This document shows, piece after piece, positions 53,101 to 64,000 of a stretch of 64,000 nt of DNA. Below the pieces are notes generated by a model. It had not been told where the DNA came from. It saw nothing but the letters and a program-made list of their open reading frames with translations, and made no database searches. Made by a program: the position numbers and the translations under genes. The DNA is from Rachycentron canadum (taxonomy: Eukaryota > Chordata > Actinopteri > Carangiformes > Rachycentridae), in contig CM076652.1 in assembly GCA_038496675.1 (NCBI GenBank), positions 13,874,948 to 13,938,947 on the forward strand, given 5' to 3'. The number at the start of each line of letters is the position of its first letter. Positions within the stretch are counted from its first letter, which is position 1.

Positions 53101-56100
53101 GTTTTAAATTCAAAAGGATTGAGCCTTCATCATACTTTGGCTAAACCATGGGTGTGTTTCAATAGTCTCATGAGGCTTTGTTCCAATACCACCTCTGTTT
53201 TATTAACTTTATTCAGAAGAGCCTAGTCGTTGCCAGTTGTTGAGTTTATTTCACTCATTTGGTAGTTCTGGATCAGTGAACACACAAAGGAAGCTGCATT
53301 AGAGTATTGAGCTGCACCCAATGACTCCCAAGGAGGGCCACATGCTGACGGAGCCCCAGAAAGAGAGAGAAACACAGCTGCTAGGTGAGACAGGGGAGAG
53401 GAATGAATGAAAGGGAAAAGAATGGGAAATCAAACTGAAGAGATGAAGATTAATGGCTGATGGTCAGGCATCAGGCCCACTAGGTGGGTTGCTTTAAGTC
53501 AAAAGCAGCATGTCACACAGGCACAGGCTCACAAACGTGCACGCTCATGACCATGTGCACGCTCATGGGCAGAGAAGGGCCATATTCATTCACCAGAGTC
53601 CTGCAAACCTAGACTAATTCTTAAGTTAGAGAATACTAATTATACCTTTCATACTTCCTTCATCCCCCAAGCTCACCTCTTTTCCTTCCATCCCCACTGC
53701 TACCCATCCAATCAGCCTGACTTCCATCCATCCATCCATCCCTCCTCTCTCTCCCCCCTCTCAATATGAATACGGCCCAGTGAGTTTGGGATGCACATGC
53801 CCAGTCAGTGGCTCTTTGTCACAGAGTAAACCTCCTAAACCTCCTCTGGTCTAGATAGGTTTGACCACGATGCCGATTCAGGAAGCGTTAGAAATAGCGC
53901 TGGGGACAACGTTAGAAAAGAGCTGCAGCTCTTCTGTGCAGTAGGATGAGCTGGGTGGGGGGGTAGCCAGGCCAGGCTGGATGGGGTGGGGTGGGGACAC
54001 AGCGCATGCTCAACTCAGCTCAGCACACACTCACACAGATTAGAAAGGAGGATGGCAGCTCACTGAATTCATCAGTTCTCAGTGATACACTATGAGGTGG
54101 ATTTAAATTTGTTTATGGCTATTTAGGCTGCTGGTTTATATTGGTTGGAATAGAATAATAGAATAGAATAGAATTTCTTTATTGTCATTGCACATTGCAA
54201 TTTTGCACATCAAAGGTCAGTGTTGTGTTCATTTAAAGATGACGAGTTTAACTTCACTGAGCTGCCATCTCTTCTGTGGGTGAGAGCAGTAAAAGGGGGG
54301 AAATACCTGCAGTGACACTATTCCAGTCTAGCAGTTTGTATGAGCGCGTGTTACCCAAGGCTGGGCCAGAACACACCGTTAGTACAGAAAAGAGAGAAAA
54401 AGAAAAGAAGAGACAGTCTAACAAACAAGCACAGCACAACAGCAGCACTCCACAATCACTACACAACAACAGACACCACTTCACAGTCACTATGCAAAGA
54501 CAAACTATATTCAGGCCTACTAAAACAATCTTAAAAGAAGAAGACTGACCAGGAAAAGAGAAGAAGAGGGATAAGAAAAAGCTACAGACCTAGCCAAAAT
54601 CTTAAGATTTACAGGGTTGAGAAGCTATATAATACAAATAAGGAGCATGCAGTGGCAGTCTAACGCTAGTATACCTGCTAAAACGTGCCTCGTAGAGTTT
54701 AGATGTAAACAGATTATGTTTACATTCAGACTGTCTTGCCAAGACGCACTTTCATGTATTGTTGAGATGACAAATCTTCATCATGAAACGTTTGCAAATA
54801 ATATTTACAGTATCAATATCTCAAATTGTTACATGTTACTTCCACTAACTGTAAATCAATAATTATAATAATGTCAATAATTGTCACCCACATGCTTGGT
54901 TACACATGTGTCCCCAAGCATAATACAAACAACTTGTAAAAACACTGCTCTATTGCTACCAAAGGGTCAAAAACTCCACAGAACACCTTTAATTTTGGTC
55001 TTTAGTTGATATAGTCCAAGCAACAGTGAACAGGGTTCTCTTCAGAATGGTTTCCACGTTCAACTTTGCACTTTGGATCAGGGAAACCTATTGTGTTTTC
55101 ACTAGTTCAGACAGGAATACTCTAGGTATAAACACTGCATGTCGAAACCTTTGAGAAGATTGTTTAGTGAAATCATATTTGAGTGGCTTATATTGTTTCC
55201 CTGTCCAACGCTCTGAAAAGAACCCTGCTTATCCTAACCCAGCCAACATTCATCAGTTCTCCCTTTTCCTAAATTCTTAGACATCCTTGATTCAGATTAG
55301 TCAAAGACCATTAAACCAAGCAAAAGGCGAAAATTCACTGCTAAGGCTGCTAAGTGGACTTAAACATCTTCAATAGTCTGGTACTCGCCTAGTGAGCAAA
55401 TACCTGATTGTCGTTATTAAGAATCTTATTTTAAAAGTCTATTTCATACAAGAAAACATTAGGATTTCAACACAGATTAGAAGCCTTTAAGGAGGCAGAG
55501 CAGAGGCATATATAACACCACAGTACCTCCCCATAGTGCCACCTACAGCCAACAGCATCACATAACAGAAGCAGCAGGCAACAGACTGGAGCCATGCACA
55601 ACAACTGCACCTCATCTCCAGGGGGGCAGCACCACAGCACACAACGACACAACAACCAGAGCATACACACTCTCACACACACTCACACATACACAGCCAT
55701 CATTTGACCAGCAAAGAATTATACAAAGCCATTCAGTCAAACCACGAGGTGAAAGTTGCCCCTATCCATGAAACTGTTTGGCACAGATGGTGATAGCCTA
55801 TCCTAACTTTATTTCCATCAAAATGCTACAAAGCTGCAGCCTATTAAGTGTGACCAGGAACAGCTTTCACCTGCTTTAGGACTCGTACATAACTTGAGCC
55901 TTTCAACATACTTTCTTGACTCAAACAGACTGGGACTAGGACCATACACAGGAAAACTGTTCAACACAAGAGGATAATGGGAAGCATTACCTAACACCCA
56001 CTTGCAACAATACCGGACACTCACACAATACTGTAAATCAATGGAGGAGCTCACTCATATCGTTCCACAGGACAATGGACGAGCTACTTTAGGACTTTGT

Positions 56101-56935
56101 TTGTTTGTATGTATTGAACTCACCAGGGTTGTGTATGCGGTCCAGGAGTTTAACAGAGCGAGCGCTGACCACTCCGCCGACATGGACCAGAAAACCAGGT
56201 GGGAAAGATGTCAAAGTGAAGAAGGGAAACTCCTGCAGATGGAAAACAGTTTGGGTCACTCAGAGTATAGGAAAACACACTGGAATTTTCCTGTGTATTT
56301 CTGCTAGAAATATTTAGTAACTCCATGATTAGAACTTTTTAAAATATTTAATCTTTTTTGCATGATTTCATACCAATAATATGCCACTGTCCAAGTTCAA
56401 AATGTACCGTTTTGTCTAGCTTTGAGTAATCCATGTTTAAATAATATAATTTCTGACATTTCTTCAAAAAAGACCTACAATTAAAAAGTACTGAATTGAA
56501 ATATTGATTTTTAAAATTAATCTAAAATTAAGAAAAATAATATTAAAAATTCTTTTAAACGTCACCACACCAATGACCCTATATAAGTAATTTAACTTAA
56601 AACAAAAAAGAAATTAAATCTTAACTGTGGCTATGGGCAAGAATAACTATCTTCAAAAATATTCAAAACTGACCATCAAACGTTGAATTCTATCTTTGAT
56701 AGTAGTAGATATGCCTGCGCTTCTAAAGTCCCAAATGCTACGTTCTGTATCTTTAACTGTTGTGTGTAGACTTGGGTGATAACAGTGTTAGGAAATGTGT
56801 CAACATGCAGCAAAGACCAAGTGTGATGATGTACCCCCATGCAAGGTTTACCCCCGATGACTCCTCCATTCCAGCCTACTCTTGTAGACTTTAGAGCATT
56901 TCAAATAGATCTGGAAGTGATTGAGAAAGCTTGGA

Positions 56936-56972
<37 letters not shown>

Positions 56973-59900
56973 CACTGATATAGTGATTTATTCAATCCTT
57001 TCAAATCTATATAAATGCCTTTATTAGGTTTGAATTTGAAAGTAAAGGGCACACAGACACTCATACAGCCACACTAGGTCCTGGCTGAGGATCAAGACTC
57101 TGTTTTACATGCTTCTCTTGAACAGGACAGCTGCTCCTCTGCCAAATAAGTCAAATACTAACATTTAATCCATGCACTCACTCACAAGAGGAGCTAGGAA
57201 TACTGGGACTGCCTTGTTAGCATTTTGATAGTCACTCTAATTTGAAGTGATGACCACCTTTACAGAAAACCAGAGGGATGTCATGATTACCAGACATGCA
57301 GGTTTATGTGATGAATGTCTTTTGTGGACAGAAATCAGGCAGGACTACCATTAATTGCTTTCTTGTCCAGTACTCCAGGAAGGTAGATAGAGCCACTAAT
57401 GTAACTGACAGCTCCTCCCACTCAGAGCAAGGAGGCAAGAATGAGGTGATGAGGTGAACGTGCTCATTCATATTGTTGACACAGGAAACCAAAATGAGAC
57501 TTGGGAAAAGAAGTCATAGAGGAGGAAGGTGCTCAAAATGAGTATCCAGAAGGCATACACACACACATACAGTCACAGGTCCCTTCAAACCTGAAGGGAA
57601 CACAACTCCTAGCCCCCAGCCCTCCACCCAACATGTCTGTGAATCTTTTAAAGAGCACAGTGGTTGCCAAGCAAACGCAAAGACACACAAAGATGCCATG
57701 TTGCTCAACCCAGCCTGCCTCTCTGAGATCTACAAACAGCAGAGTAGGGACAGATTAGGAGTTGATTTGGACTATGTGGTGGCCATCAACTGCTCAGGGT
57801 GTTAGGGGAGAGGTGGAGAGAAAGAGAGTGTCACACTGATGGGACATACCCTGGCGTTTAACAATAACCCAGAGGAGGACGTTCCCTGAGTAGCACAAGT
57901 GGTCAAGAGGACAGAGAAAGGGAACATTACTTGCTCTTACACAGTTTCACTCCCAAGACCTTACCAGTGTACATTAGGAATCTTTCACAAAAAGCGATGT
58001 GTGCCCTGTGTTCATGTCAAAGCATCACCTGTGTATTTATCACTAAAACTATGTTTAACTAGTTTCTTCTGTGTTCCATTTCAGCAATGCGGCTAGTCAA
58101 ACAAGCCCCATCATGAAACAAAACGGCGTGTGAAATTCTGTGACACAATGTGTACACATAAAACAATTGGTAAATATGTGTATCAGCAGGTGTAAGTGTG
58201 ACACCATACCCTCTGTTCCAGAGCCGTCTGTGTCTGTTGTCTGAGAAGAGTCTTCAGAGGCCCGGCCTCTTTCCCCGCACTGCCACCACTGCCCATTCCT
58301 GATCAGAGAGGAGAGTACGGCTTTAGTTTTGTCACTTCTAACACACAAGTCAAAGGACAAGAAAGCCACTCAAAGTGTCAGTTGATCAATACATAGTATA
58401 AGAATGTTATTAAAACAAAACAAGTGAAGGAAATCGCTGCAACTGGTCTGAACACCTTTAACTGAGACGAGTAAATAATCCTGCACCACAAGACTAGCAT
58501 ACTCTAAACCTTTTGTCTTATTCAGACATAAATAGTGGACCTGGAGTAAGTGAATATACCTAAAAACACCACAAACCACATGGTGAGGTAGGAGAATCAG
58601 TCAGATTTTTTTTTCGCAATAGACTGGGCAGTTTTATAATGCATGTTGTGTTAATGGTTCTGATAGCACCCGTTGATCTGGGTGTGAAAAATCCTGCTAT
58701 TGACCCTGACCCTAACCCTCCACAAGAGAGGTGCCAATGCTACACTGTTTAAAGGTTGTGTTACTTGATGACACACAGCAGTCCTACTATACCGGAGGCT
58801 GCCAGCAGCAGGTCCTCAGTGAAGGACACGCTCTTTCTCAGCAAGGCAGAGTCTGAGTGGATGGAGGAGGGAGGGGGTGGGGTGGTGGCTCTGGGGGCAG
58901 TGCCATGGCCACAGCCCACTGAGCCAGAACCAGGAAAGGACAGATTGTCTGTGGAGAGGGTGAGGGAGCTGGGGCAGAGGAAGATCCCAGGCCTGCATCT
59001 CTCTGGCTGGGGCTCCTCTATCCAGCAGAGAAACAGATGGAGCGTGCACAGAGAAAACAGATATATTGAGAATGGACAGGCATAGCAATGAGGAGAGTGG
59101 GCAGAAAGGGTAAAAGATGTGATAAGGAAAAAGTGGACAGAAGTGTAACAAAGGGATGCCTCAAGTCAATATGCTAAATAGGTATGACCTTTGTGGATCT
59201 GGTGTCAATCATGATATGACTAATCCACATTAAAAACATTTTCTTTTCATTGCCATCTGTGTTATTCACACAGAGATATACTTCTTTTCAATTTGGGTTA
59301 GAGAGACCAAATCCATAGTTGCTATCAGTAGATACTCCAAGCTGAGGTTTCAGAGTTAGTAGCAGGAAGAGTAAAAGTTGCATTTCAGTGCATTTCCAAT
59401 CCAAAGTACGCAGGTAGGCAAGTTAACACAAATGAGAAAGAAAGGGAGGACAAAGGAGCACACAGAGGGAGGAGAAAAATAGAAGAAATAGATGATGACA
59501 AAGAAGAAAACACAAGAAAGAGAAAATTAGAGGGGTGGAAACAGGGAAGAAGAAGGTGAGCTGCTGGTCCCCTCCTGAGGGGTCAGGGAGGGGCTCTGGC
59601 AAGGAGGTTCTTCAGGCTGTGTGTATTTATACTGAACTGGCTTAAAATGTGCTCAAGTTGTCCCTGAAGGCAGAGTTTGACTAAACTTACCTTGTTCTCA
59701 ATGATTAACCATAAAGTCTGCTAATGAAGAAGTGACCTTGGATCAACAACAGCCCCTCATGAGACACAGTGCTTCAATTAAAGGCCACAACAACAGGGAA
59801 ACAGAACCAATACAGAGATCTGGTGTGTCATTATTACGCCTACGTATGATACAAACTTAAAGATGTCTAGAGTACACTTTTAGTACTGAAGAAGGAAGAC

Positions 59901-60303
59901 ACACCAGACCACTGAAGACAAGGGGGAGGATGGGAAACCGTAAAAAAAAAATATTTACAATACTATTTATAGTAAATAAATGTAAAACTTATAAATAAAA
60001 AGAAAAAGGAGGGAAAAAAAAAAATCAACTGAAATTCATAAACCACCACCAGAGTAGCACCACAATTAGGTGTAGGAGAAGAGAGGGATGACAATGGGAA
60101 GGTTGGGACGGGGCCAAGTGTTCTTACCCGTCTTGGGCGTCAAACTGAGGTCTGTGTCTGATGATGAGGACTGGCGGCTGCATGGCTTGGAGGGAGAGAA
60201 GGGGGGAGGAGAGGAGGAGGAGGTGGGAAGGGCTCTGAAAGGGGTAGGTGGGCCGGAGAACAAGGGCAGGTCCTCACCAAATACCGGCCTGCCAGGAGAA
60301 CAT

Positions 60304-60352
<49 letters not shown>

Positions 60353-63300
60353 GCACGCACGCACACATGCACACACACACACACACACCCACATCAGTCA
60401 CCACCTCACCCTCTGAGCCTTTGTGAGCATATATGGGAGTGGGTCAGTGTTGACTTTTTAATGTGTGATTTATTTCCTCTGGGTGTGTGTGTGAGGTGCT
60501 ACAGATGGCTGGGGAACAAAAATGCAAGCACGGAAAGCAAAGTAAAAATTAGACAAACACAAAGAAACACATTAAAAACTAAAAAGAAGCAACATGGCTA
60601 AACACAAAAGGTCAGATTCAACAGAGGATGACAAGCTGAAGCATGTGTCCCAGTAGAGTGTAGTAAAGGTCAGATGACTGTAGGGAGATCACATCGCCCT
60701 TCCTCAAGGTTAAAGCCACACCTTTAACACCTTTTGTTACTAACACCCAATAAAAACGCAGAATGACGCAGCTGGGAACCTGACACTCAACCCATTGTTC
60801 TTAAAAATAACTAAACAGGTGGAGGGATCTGAGGCTAGTATAAGGATAATATTACAGCAATTTTTTGATCAAAGGGTCTGCCTTCAGTCTTTGTCCTGAT
60901 GCCTCAGTCTATACCATGGATATCTTTGACAAGCCCAACAAGCTATTCAGACTCCAGTTGGTATCTATTCACTTTTCTCTGTCTGTCTATCTAAACATAA
61001 CAACCTACTTCTCTCTGTATGTCAAAATTCCTCTCTTTCTCCTTTATCTATTTTTCTTTCCTGGCTCAGCGTACCAGTAAAGATGAGTGTGGGAACAGAG
61101 ACAGAGAAGTTCTGGGACAGTCTCTGGGAGCTGCAGGCCGAATGCACTGGGCTGTTGTGGGTGGAGCGGCATCCATGGGCAAGGGGAGACCTGGGCCAAT
61201 CAGCACGCAGAGAGAGAGAGAGAGAGAGAGGAAGACGGAGGACGGATTTTGGACACAAGCAGTGAAAAACATCCCAATCCAAATGTAGCCAGAGAGCCAA
61301 AACAGGAAGAGAGAGACGAACACAACAACCAACACGACAACATTGCAATTGAGTAAAAAAGGAGACAAAAAAGGAAAAGAACAGAAAAAAGAGGGTTTGT
61401 TTTTGTGCCCTCTTTTTGCCTGTTATTTCATTTAAAGCCATGAGAAAGCAGCACGAAGTTCATGCATAGCTCAGTTAAAGATCTCAGTCTCATACAAACA
61501 TACACAACAGGGATGCAAACACAACTGTAAAATCAGACATAAAATTAAAACAGCAACAATTTTGATAATGGGTTAAACAATCAAGCAAAAAATGTCCACT
61601 ATGTTTCAGCTGGTTTATGTTACTGTAAAATGTTTAATCTTTAGGTTTGATCCATTGGTCAGACTTAACAAGTGATCTGACGGCATTATTTTGGTCTTGT
61701 AATAAACATGTTACTTCCTGATTCCTAATTATTTATTTAACGTTTTCATGTAACATTTATTAAGCCAAGTCCCACTGAGGTCAGAAATCTCTTTAGAAAG
61801 GGAGACCGCAGCAAAAAAAGTTGCAAAAAAACAAACAATGAATTGAATAAACAAACCACTAACTACAAAAATCAGAAAACAATAGGACAAAAATAAGGAA
61901 CTACAAAAGACAATTAAGACAATTCATTGCCTGATGAAATGACAAAATAAATATCTACTGTATTTATTGTTAAATCAGGATGTGTAAAGAAAGTCATGCA
62001 GTAAGGGAAAAGTAAATATATTTGATGTGCAGATGTATAAAAACTGACCATTTTTGTATTCAAATATCTTTTAAGCCAACCAGTATCAAATGCTGTCAAA
62101 AACCTGTTAAAATTAACTTTTTGTTTCATTGTAAAATCCTATTTTTCAATAAATAGGTATCAAAAAGTACGGTGCTATGAAGTTATTTTGGTTCCCTGAA
62201 TAAATAGATAGCAAACAAGAAGAGAAAATGATGTTGAAAATGACATAATGTATAGAAAGATGTTGTTTGAGCCTGGCAGTCACACTACCAAGTGTCCTGA
62301 TAGTCACAGTTCAAGAGAGAGGCAAAAAGAAACAGGAAAAGTAAGATACAGTCACATTCAATAATTAGACCCAACATATTTTTTTTCCAACTTATCAGCT
62401 GATCCCATGACTTTCTAAATAACTGGTGTATTTCCTGTTATTACTGACCCAAAACAGCTTTCTCATTAAATTCATATAGGAGTCATTACTGAATCACAGC
62501 CATCACCAAATGGTGTTTACATCCCTGATACACAAAACCTCACACACTGACACACAGATATACAGTATAAATGCAAAAAATAGGCACACAAGCACTCAAT
62601 TGTAGTTAAGCTTCAAGTAACTGGATGCAATCACAAAGTAACCACAAAGGAGGACAGCAGAACAAACTGAAGGAACACACTGTTAGAGGCTGAGCAGAAC
62701 ATATGTGTGCTAGATACTCACTAAAAGACGCAGCACTAGAACATGCAGAGGCAGAGCAGAAAGCCATGCAAGAGCGGTCTAAAAGAGCAGACAAGGGAGG
62801 AGGGGGGTTGAGGATGGCTGTGTGTGTACTGTACATGTGTGTGTCTCAGGTTGTCGTGTGCTGTTAGTTTCATGATGCAATACATGTGACACAATAGACA
62901 CACAAACTACAAAGGGGAATCAAAAGATACTGAGACACACACAGGAGTAACTGTGAGACTATAGACAGACTAACACACAGTAAATTTTTTTACACGCTCT
63001 CCCGCTCAACTTGCACATAAAGAGGCTGGGTTCATGCTTGTGTTTTTGGTTCATACTCACTCCTTTCCATCCTTAGATGGGGAATTGCAGGCATTGGAAG
63101 CAGGGGCTGTGTTAGGGTGCACATGTGTGTTGGTGCTGGGGGCGCTTCCAGAGCTGAGCTTGTCCAGTGTGCAGGCGGTACCTATAGCCCGGACCACCAG
63201 ACCCGACTCTCCCTCCAGGTCGAAACACTGCAAGTACCCCACCACAGCATTCCCACCCATCTCCAGTACCTTAAGCCCTATTTTCCTTTGTAGCTCTCCT

Positions 63301-64000
63301 AAAAAAGGGGACAACACACAGCCATATTATCAAGAGAAGAAAATCCTTTTCCACCATGTCAATATGATAAGATCACAGTGAATATTCTTACCAGACATAA
63401 GAGAGATGAGCCTCTGACGAGCCTCATTGGAGGCCCGAGGAGTTCTAATTCGGTCGATCCACTGGTACTCTGGATCTTCATTCACCACAAGTTCTTCCAC
63501 AAACCCATGCACCATCGCTGCCCGGTAGCACCAAGGAATGGATGTGGCTATTATTCACAATTAGATAAGCAAAAGCAGAGTGGAAGGATTTCAAATGAAA
63601 TGGAGAAATGTACTAACCCAGAGGACAGACAGTGGGAAGACCATCTTTAATGCATTGCCTATAGGTGACTGATTTATGTACTGTTGACCTAAATTTTGTG
63701 CAAACAAATTGTGTCTTATGATGTATCTTAAGATACAGATTTAAAAAAAAAAAACAGGAGTAAAGTCGGACGTACTGCAGAAGAACTTAACCCCACAGGA
63801 AGATTGTCGGAAGCGATTCAAATCATTGAAGAGCTCCACTTTGACGAGGACATTTATCTCCCCTCGAATACCTGACAGCAAATAGTAAACAGAAAGGCAT
63901 TATAATAAGAAATAAACATAAATATTGTGATTATCACAGTCAGATTAGTTGACTGTCATACCATGGATGGTATCATAGATGGGAAACCAGCCAGAGATGA
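44207..64000 (-). CDS. c2cd5: C2 domain-containing protein 5 (CDP138), N-terminal exons beyond right edge
   Basis: A C2-domain phosphoprotein reported to promote insulin-stimulated fusion of GLUT4 vesicles and to be an Akt2 substrate. Twenty-six visible exons in gene order: 63962-64000 (partial), 63776-63871, 63392-63547, 63061-63298, 60128-60288, 58793-59017, 58210-58298, 56124-56232, 52435-52549, 52164-52262, 51948-52059, 51747-51826, 51138-51324, 50896-51060, 49780-49920, 49188-49251, 48989-49050, 48655-48753, 48392-48481, 48217-48295, 47554-47646, 47009-47041, 46571-46672, 45146-45339, 44890-45036, 44207-44332. All phases match; about 1032 aa plus TGA. Landmarks: the C2-domain end (SGWFPIYDTIHGIRGEINV), SRQSSSSDTDLSLTPKTG, a CGFC/CYHC cysteine module, FADRCSTWLELL and GTRIIKYLGIINMFFIRETT. 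The motif AVV[GS]Y occurs three times (YbjQ-like modules). RQRLIS fits the Akt RxRxxS consensus. Exons 58793-59017 and 47009-47041 are frame-neutral and may be alternative. Confidence 0.95.
45340..46570 (-). other. c2cd5: c2cd5 intron
   Basis: Contains a poly-A run (about 46269-46291) and nothing else that I can support as a gene. Confidence 0.6.
46682..46749. repeat. (AC)n microsatellite
   Basis: About 34 AC units starting roughly 10 nt upstream (in gene sense) of the exon at 46571-46672. In the pre-mRNA it reads (GU)n and occupies the place of the pyrimidine tract. Confidence 0.95.
47009..47041 (-). CDS. c2cd5: 33-nt frame-neutral small exon of c2cd5
   Basis: Between the exons at 47554-47646 and 46571-46672, a GGCAG acceptor and GTAAGC donor enclose 33 nt encoding about GVPESTNVSPR, in and out in phase 1. 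The sequence upstream of the acceptor is a long (GT)n tract in place of a normal pyrimidine tract. Inclusion is plausible but unproven. Confidence 0.5.
47042..47125. repeat. (AC)n/(GC) microsatellite
   Basis: Mostly AC units with a short ACGCGCGC interruption, directly upstream (in gene sense) of the 33-nt exon. Confidence 0.95.
47126..47553 (-). other. c2cd5: c2cd5 intron
   Basis: Nothing beyond intron sequence seen. Confidence 0.55.
47647..48216 (-). other. c2cd5: c2cd5 intron
   Basis: AT-rich, with a poly-A run near 48147-48170. No other feature. Confidence 0.6.
49252..49779 (-). other. c2cd5: c2cd5 intron with gap
   Basis: A short intron almost entirely made of an A-run, a TA microsatellite and an assembly gap. 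Confidence 0.75.
49337..49732. other. Assembly gap (396 N)
   Basis: A run of N flanked by (TA)n on both sides (about 49318-49336 and 49733-49748). It is probably an unresolved AT microsatellite of unknown length. Confidence 0.99.
49921..50895 (-). other. c2cd5: c2cd5 intron
   Basis: No coding segment beyond chance open frames, and no RNA gene recognised. Confidence 0.6.
52550..56123 (-). other. c2cd5: c2cd5 large intron
   Basis: A 3.6-kb intron. It contains a CCAT-repeat patch near 53725-53742, a G-rich stretch near 53950-53996 and a fish repeat tail at 54148-54205. No additional exon is supported. Confidence 0.6.
54148..54205. mobile_element. Tail of a teleost dispersed repeat
   Basis: (TAGAA)n followed by TTTCTTTATTGTCATTGCAC resembles the end of a common fish interspersed element. 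Only this short part is present. Confidence 0.45.
56233..58209 (-). other. c2cd5: c2cd5 intron
   Basis: AT-rich, with a poly-T run (about 56940-56967). No additional exon is supported. Confidence 0.6.
58299..58792 (-). other. c2cd5: c2cd5 intron downstream of the cassette exon
   Basis: Nothing beyond intron sequence. Confidence 0.55.
58793..59017 (-). CDS. c2cd5: Frame-neutral 75-codon exon of c2cd5, probably alternative
   Basis: On the - strand a GGATAG acceptor leads into 225 nt with no stop, ended by a GTATAG donor. It enters and leaves in phase 1, as its neighbours 60128-60288 and 58210-58298 do, so it can be skipped without a frameshift. It encodes a Ser/Pro/Gly-rich stretch ending in LLRKSVSFTEDLLLAASG, with a basophilic-kinase-type RKSVSF site. 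I do not recall this segment from the mammalian canonical protein, which joins the two flanking exons directly. Confidence 0.65.
59018..60127 (-). other. c2cd5: c2cd5 intron upstream of the cassette exon
   Basis: Purine-rich on the + strand (pyrimidine-rich in the transcript), especially 59430-59560. No coding segment seen. Confidence 0.55.
60306..60389. repeat. (AC)n with (GCAC)n microsatellite
   Basis: AC units interrupted by GCAC units, about 20 nt upstream (in gene sense) of the c2cd5 exon at 60128-60288. Confidence 0.95.
60390..63060 (-). other. c2cd5: c2cd5 intron
   Basis: A 2.7-kb intron. Open stretches at about 61075-61192 and 62703-62777 were tested as exons and rejected on phase or stop codons. 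It contains a GA tract near 61209-61230. Confidence 0.6.

Noticed and set aside
58703..58722. Telomere-like CCCTGA/CCCTAA units
   Set aside because: Only two or three imperfect units in a c2cd5 intron, too few for an interstitial telomeric array.
61075..61192. Open Ser-rich segment on the - strand with AG and GT flanks inside a c2cd5 intron
   Set aside because: Its length is not a multiple of three, so inclusion would shift the frame of the following conserved exon. It has no counterpart that I recognise in the family.
62703..62777. Possible extra c2cd5 exon on the - strand (TTTTAG acceptor, GTGAGT donor)
   Set aside because: In the phase imposed by the exon ending at 63061 it hits a TAG stop codon. 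The next exon (60128-60288) joins directly in frame.
1..64000. CRISPR arrays, insertion sequences, operons, tRNA or rRNA genes
   Set aside because: Repeat structure is eukaryotic microsatellite and dispersed-repeat type, and I found no cloverleaf with tRNA box A/B sequences or any rRNA segment on reading both strands.

Overview
This is vertebrate nuclear DNA, almost certainly from a ray-finned (teleost) fish. Genes are split into many short GT-AG exons, CA/GT and AT microsatellites are abundant, fish-type dispersed repeats are present, and two assembly gaps lie inside microsatellites. There is no operon, phage, CRISPR or bacterial-type content. I rebuilt the genes by joining exons whose reading phases match and comparing the products with vertebrate families recalled from memory; no database search was run.

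Six protein-coding genes cover most of the window. On the + strand are: (1) ppp6r2, the 3' 20 coding exons of a PP6 regulatory subunit (233-7200), with a long 3'UTR to about 10.38 kb; (2) a MOB2-family kinase activator (11440-15180, 5 exons, 227 aa); (3) adm2, adrenomedullin-2/intermedin (22808-28128, 2 coding exons, 170 aa); (4) miox, inositol oxygenase (32219-35047, 10 exons, 286 aa). On the - strand are: (5) lmf2, lipase maturation factor 2 (41400 down to 35975, 14 exons, 721 aa); (6) c2cd5/CDP138, running from beyond the right edge (64000) down to its stop at 44207, with 26 coding exons visible.

The order ppp6r2 - adm2 - miox - lmf2 matches human 22q13.33. SBF1, which lies between PPP6R2 and ADM2 in human, is absent and a MOB2-type gene sits there. 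NCAPH2, the head-to-head partner of LMF2 in human, is absent and the 3' end of c2cd5 lies there. The genes are not a single pathway: they cover PP6 phosphatase targeting, NDR/LATS-kinase co-activation, a secreted vasoactive peptide, renal inositol catabolism, ER lipase folding and insulin-regulated vesicle fusion.

The gene-poor stretches (15.75-22.4 kb, the adm2 intron, 29.5-32.1 kb, 41.7-44.2 kb) hold microsatellites, an array of degenerate repeats built around an 11-nt near-palindrome (17.4-19.5 kb), a fragment of a common fish repeat, and one orphan exon-like open segment at 19.71 kb that I cannot assign. I found no wholly new biological system. The most interesting items are a frame-preserving 75-codon cassette exon and an 11-codon exon in c2cd5, a 24-nt candidate microexon in ppp6r2, a dual-acylation-type N-terminus and a NAGNAG acceptor in the MOB2 gene, a fish acidic tail on LMF2, and the orphan exon.
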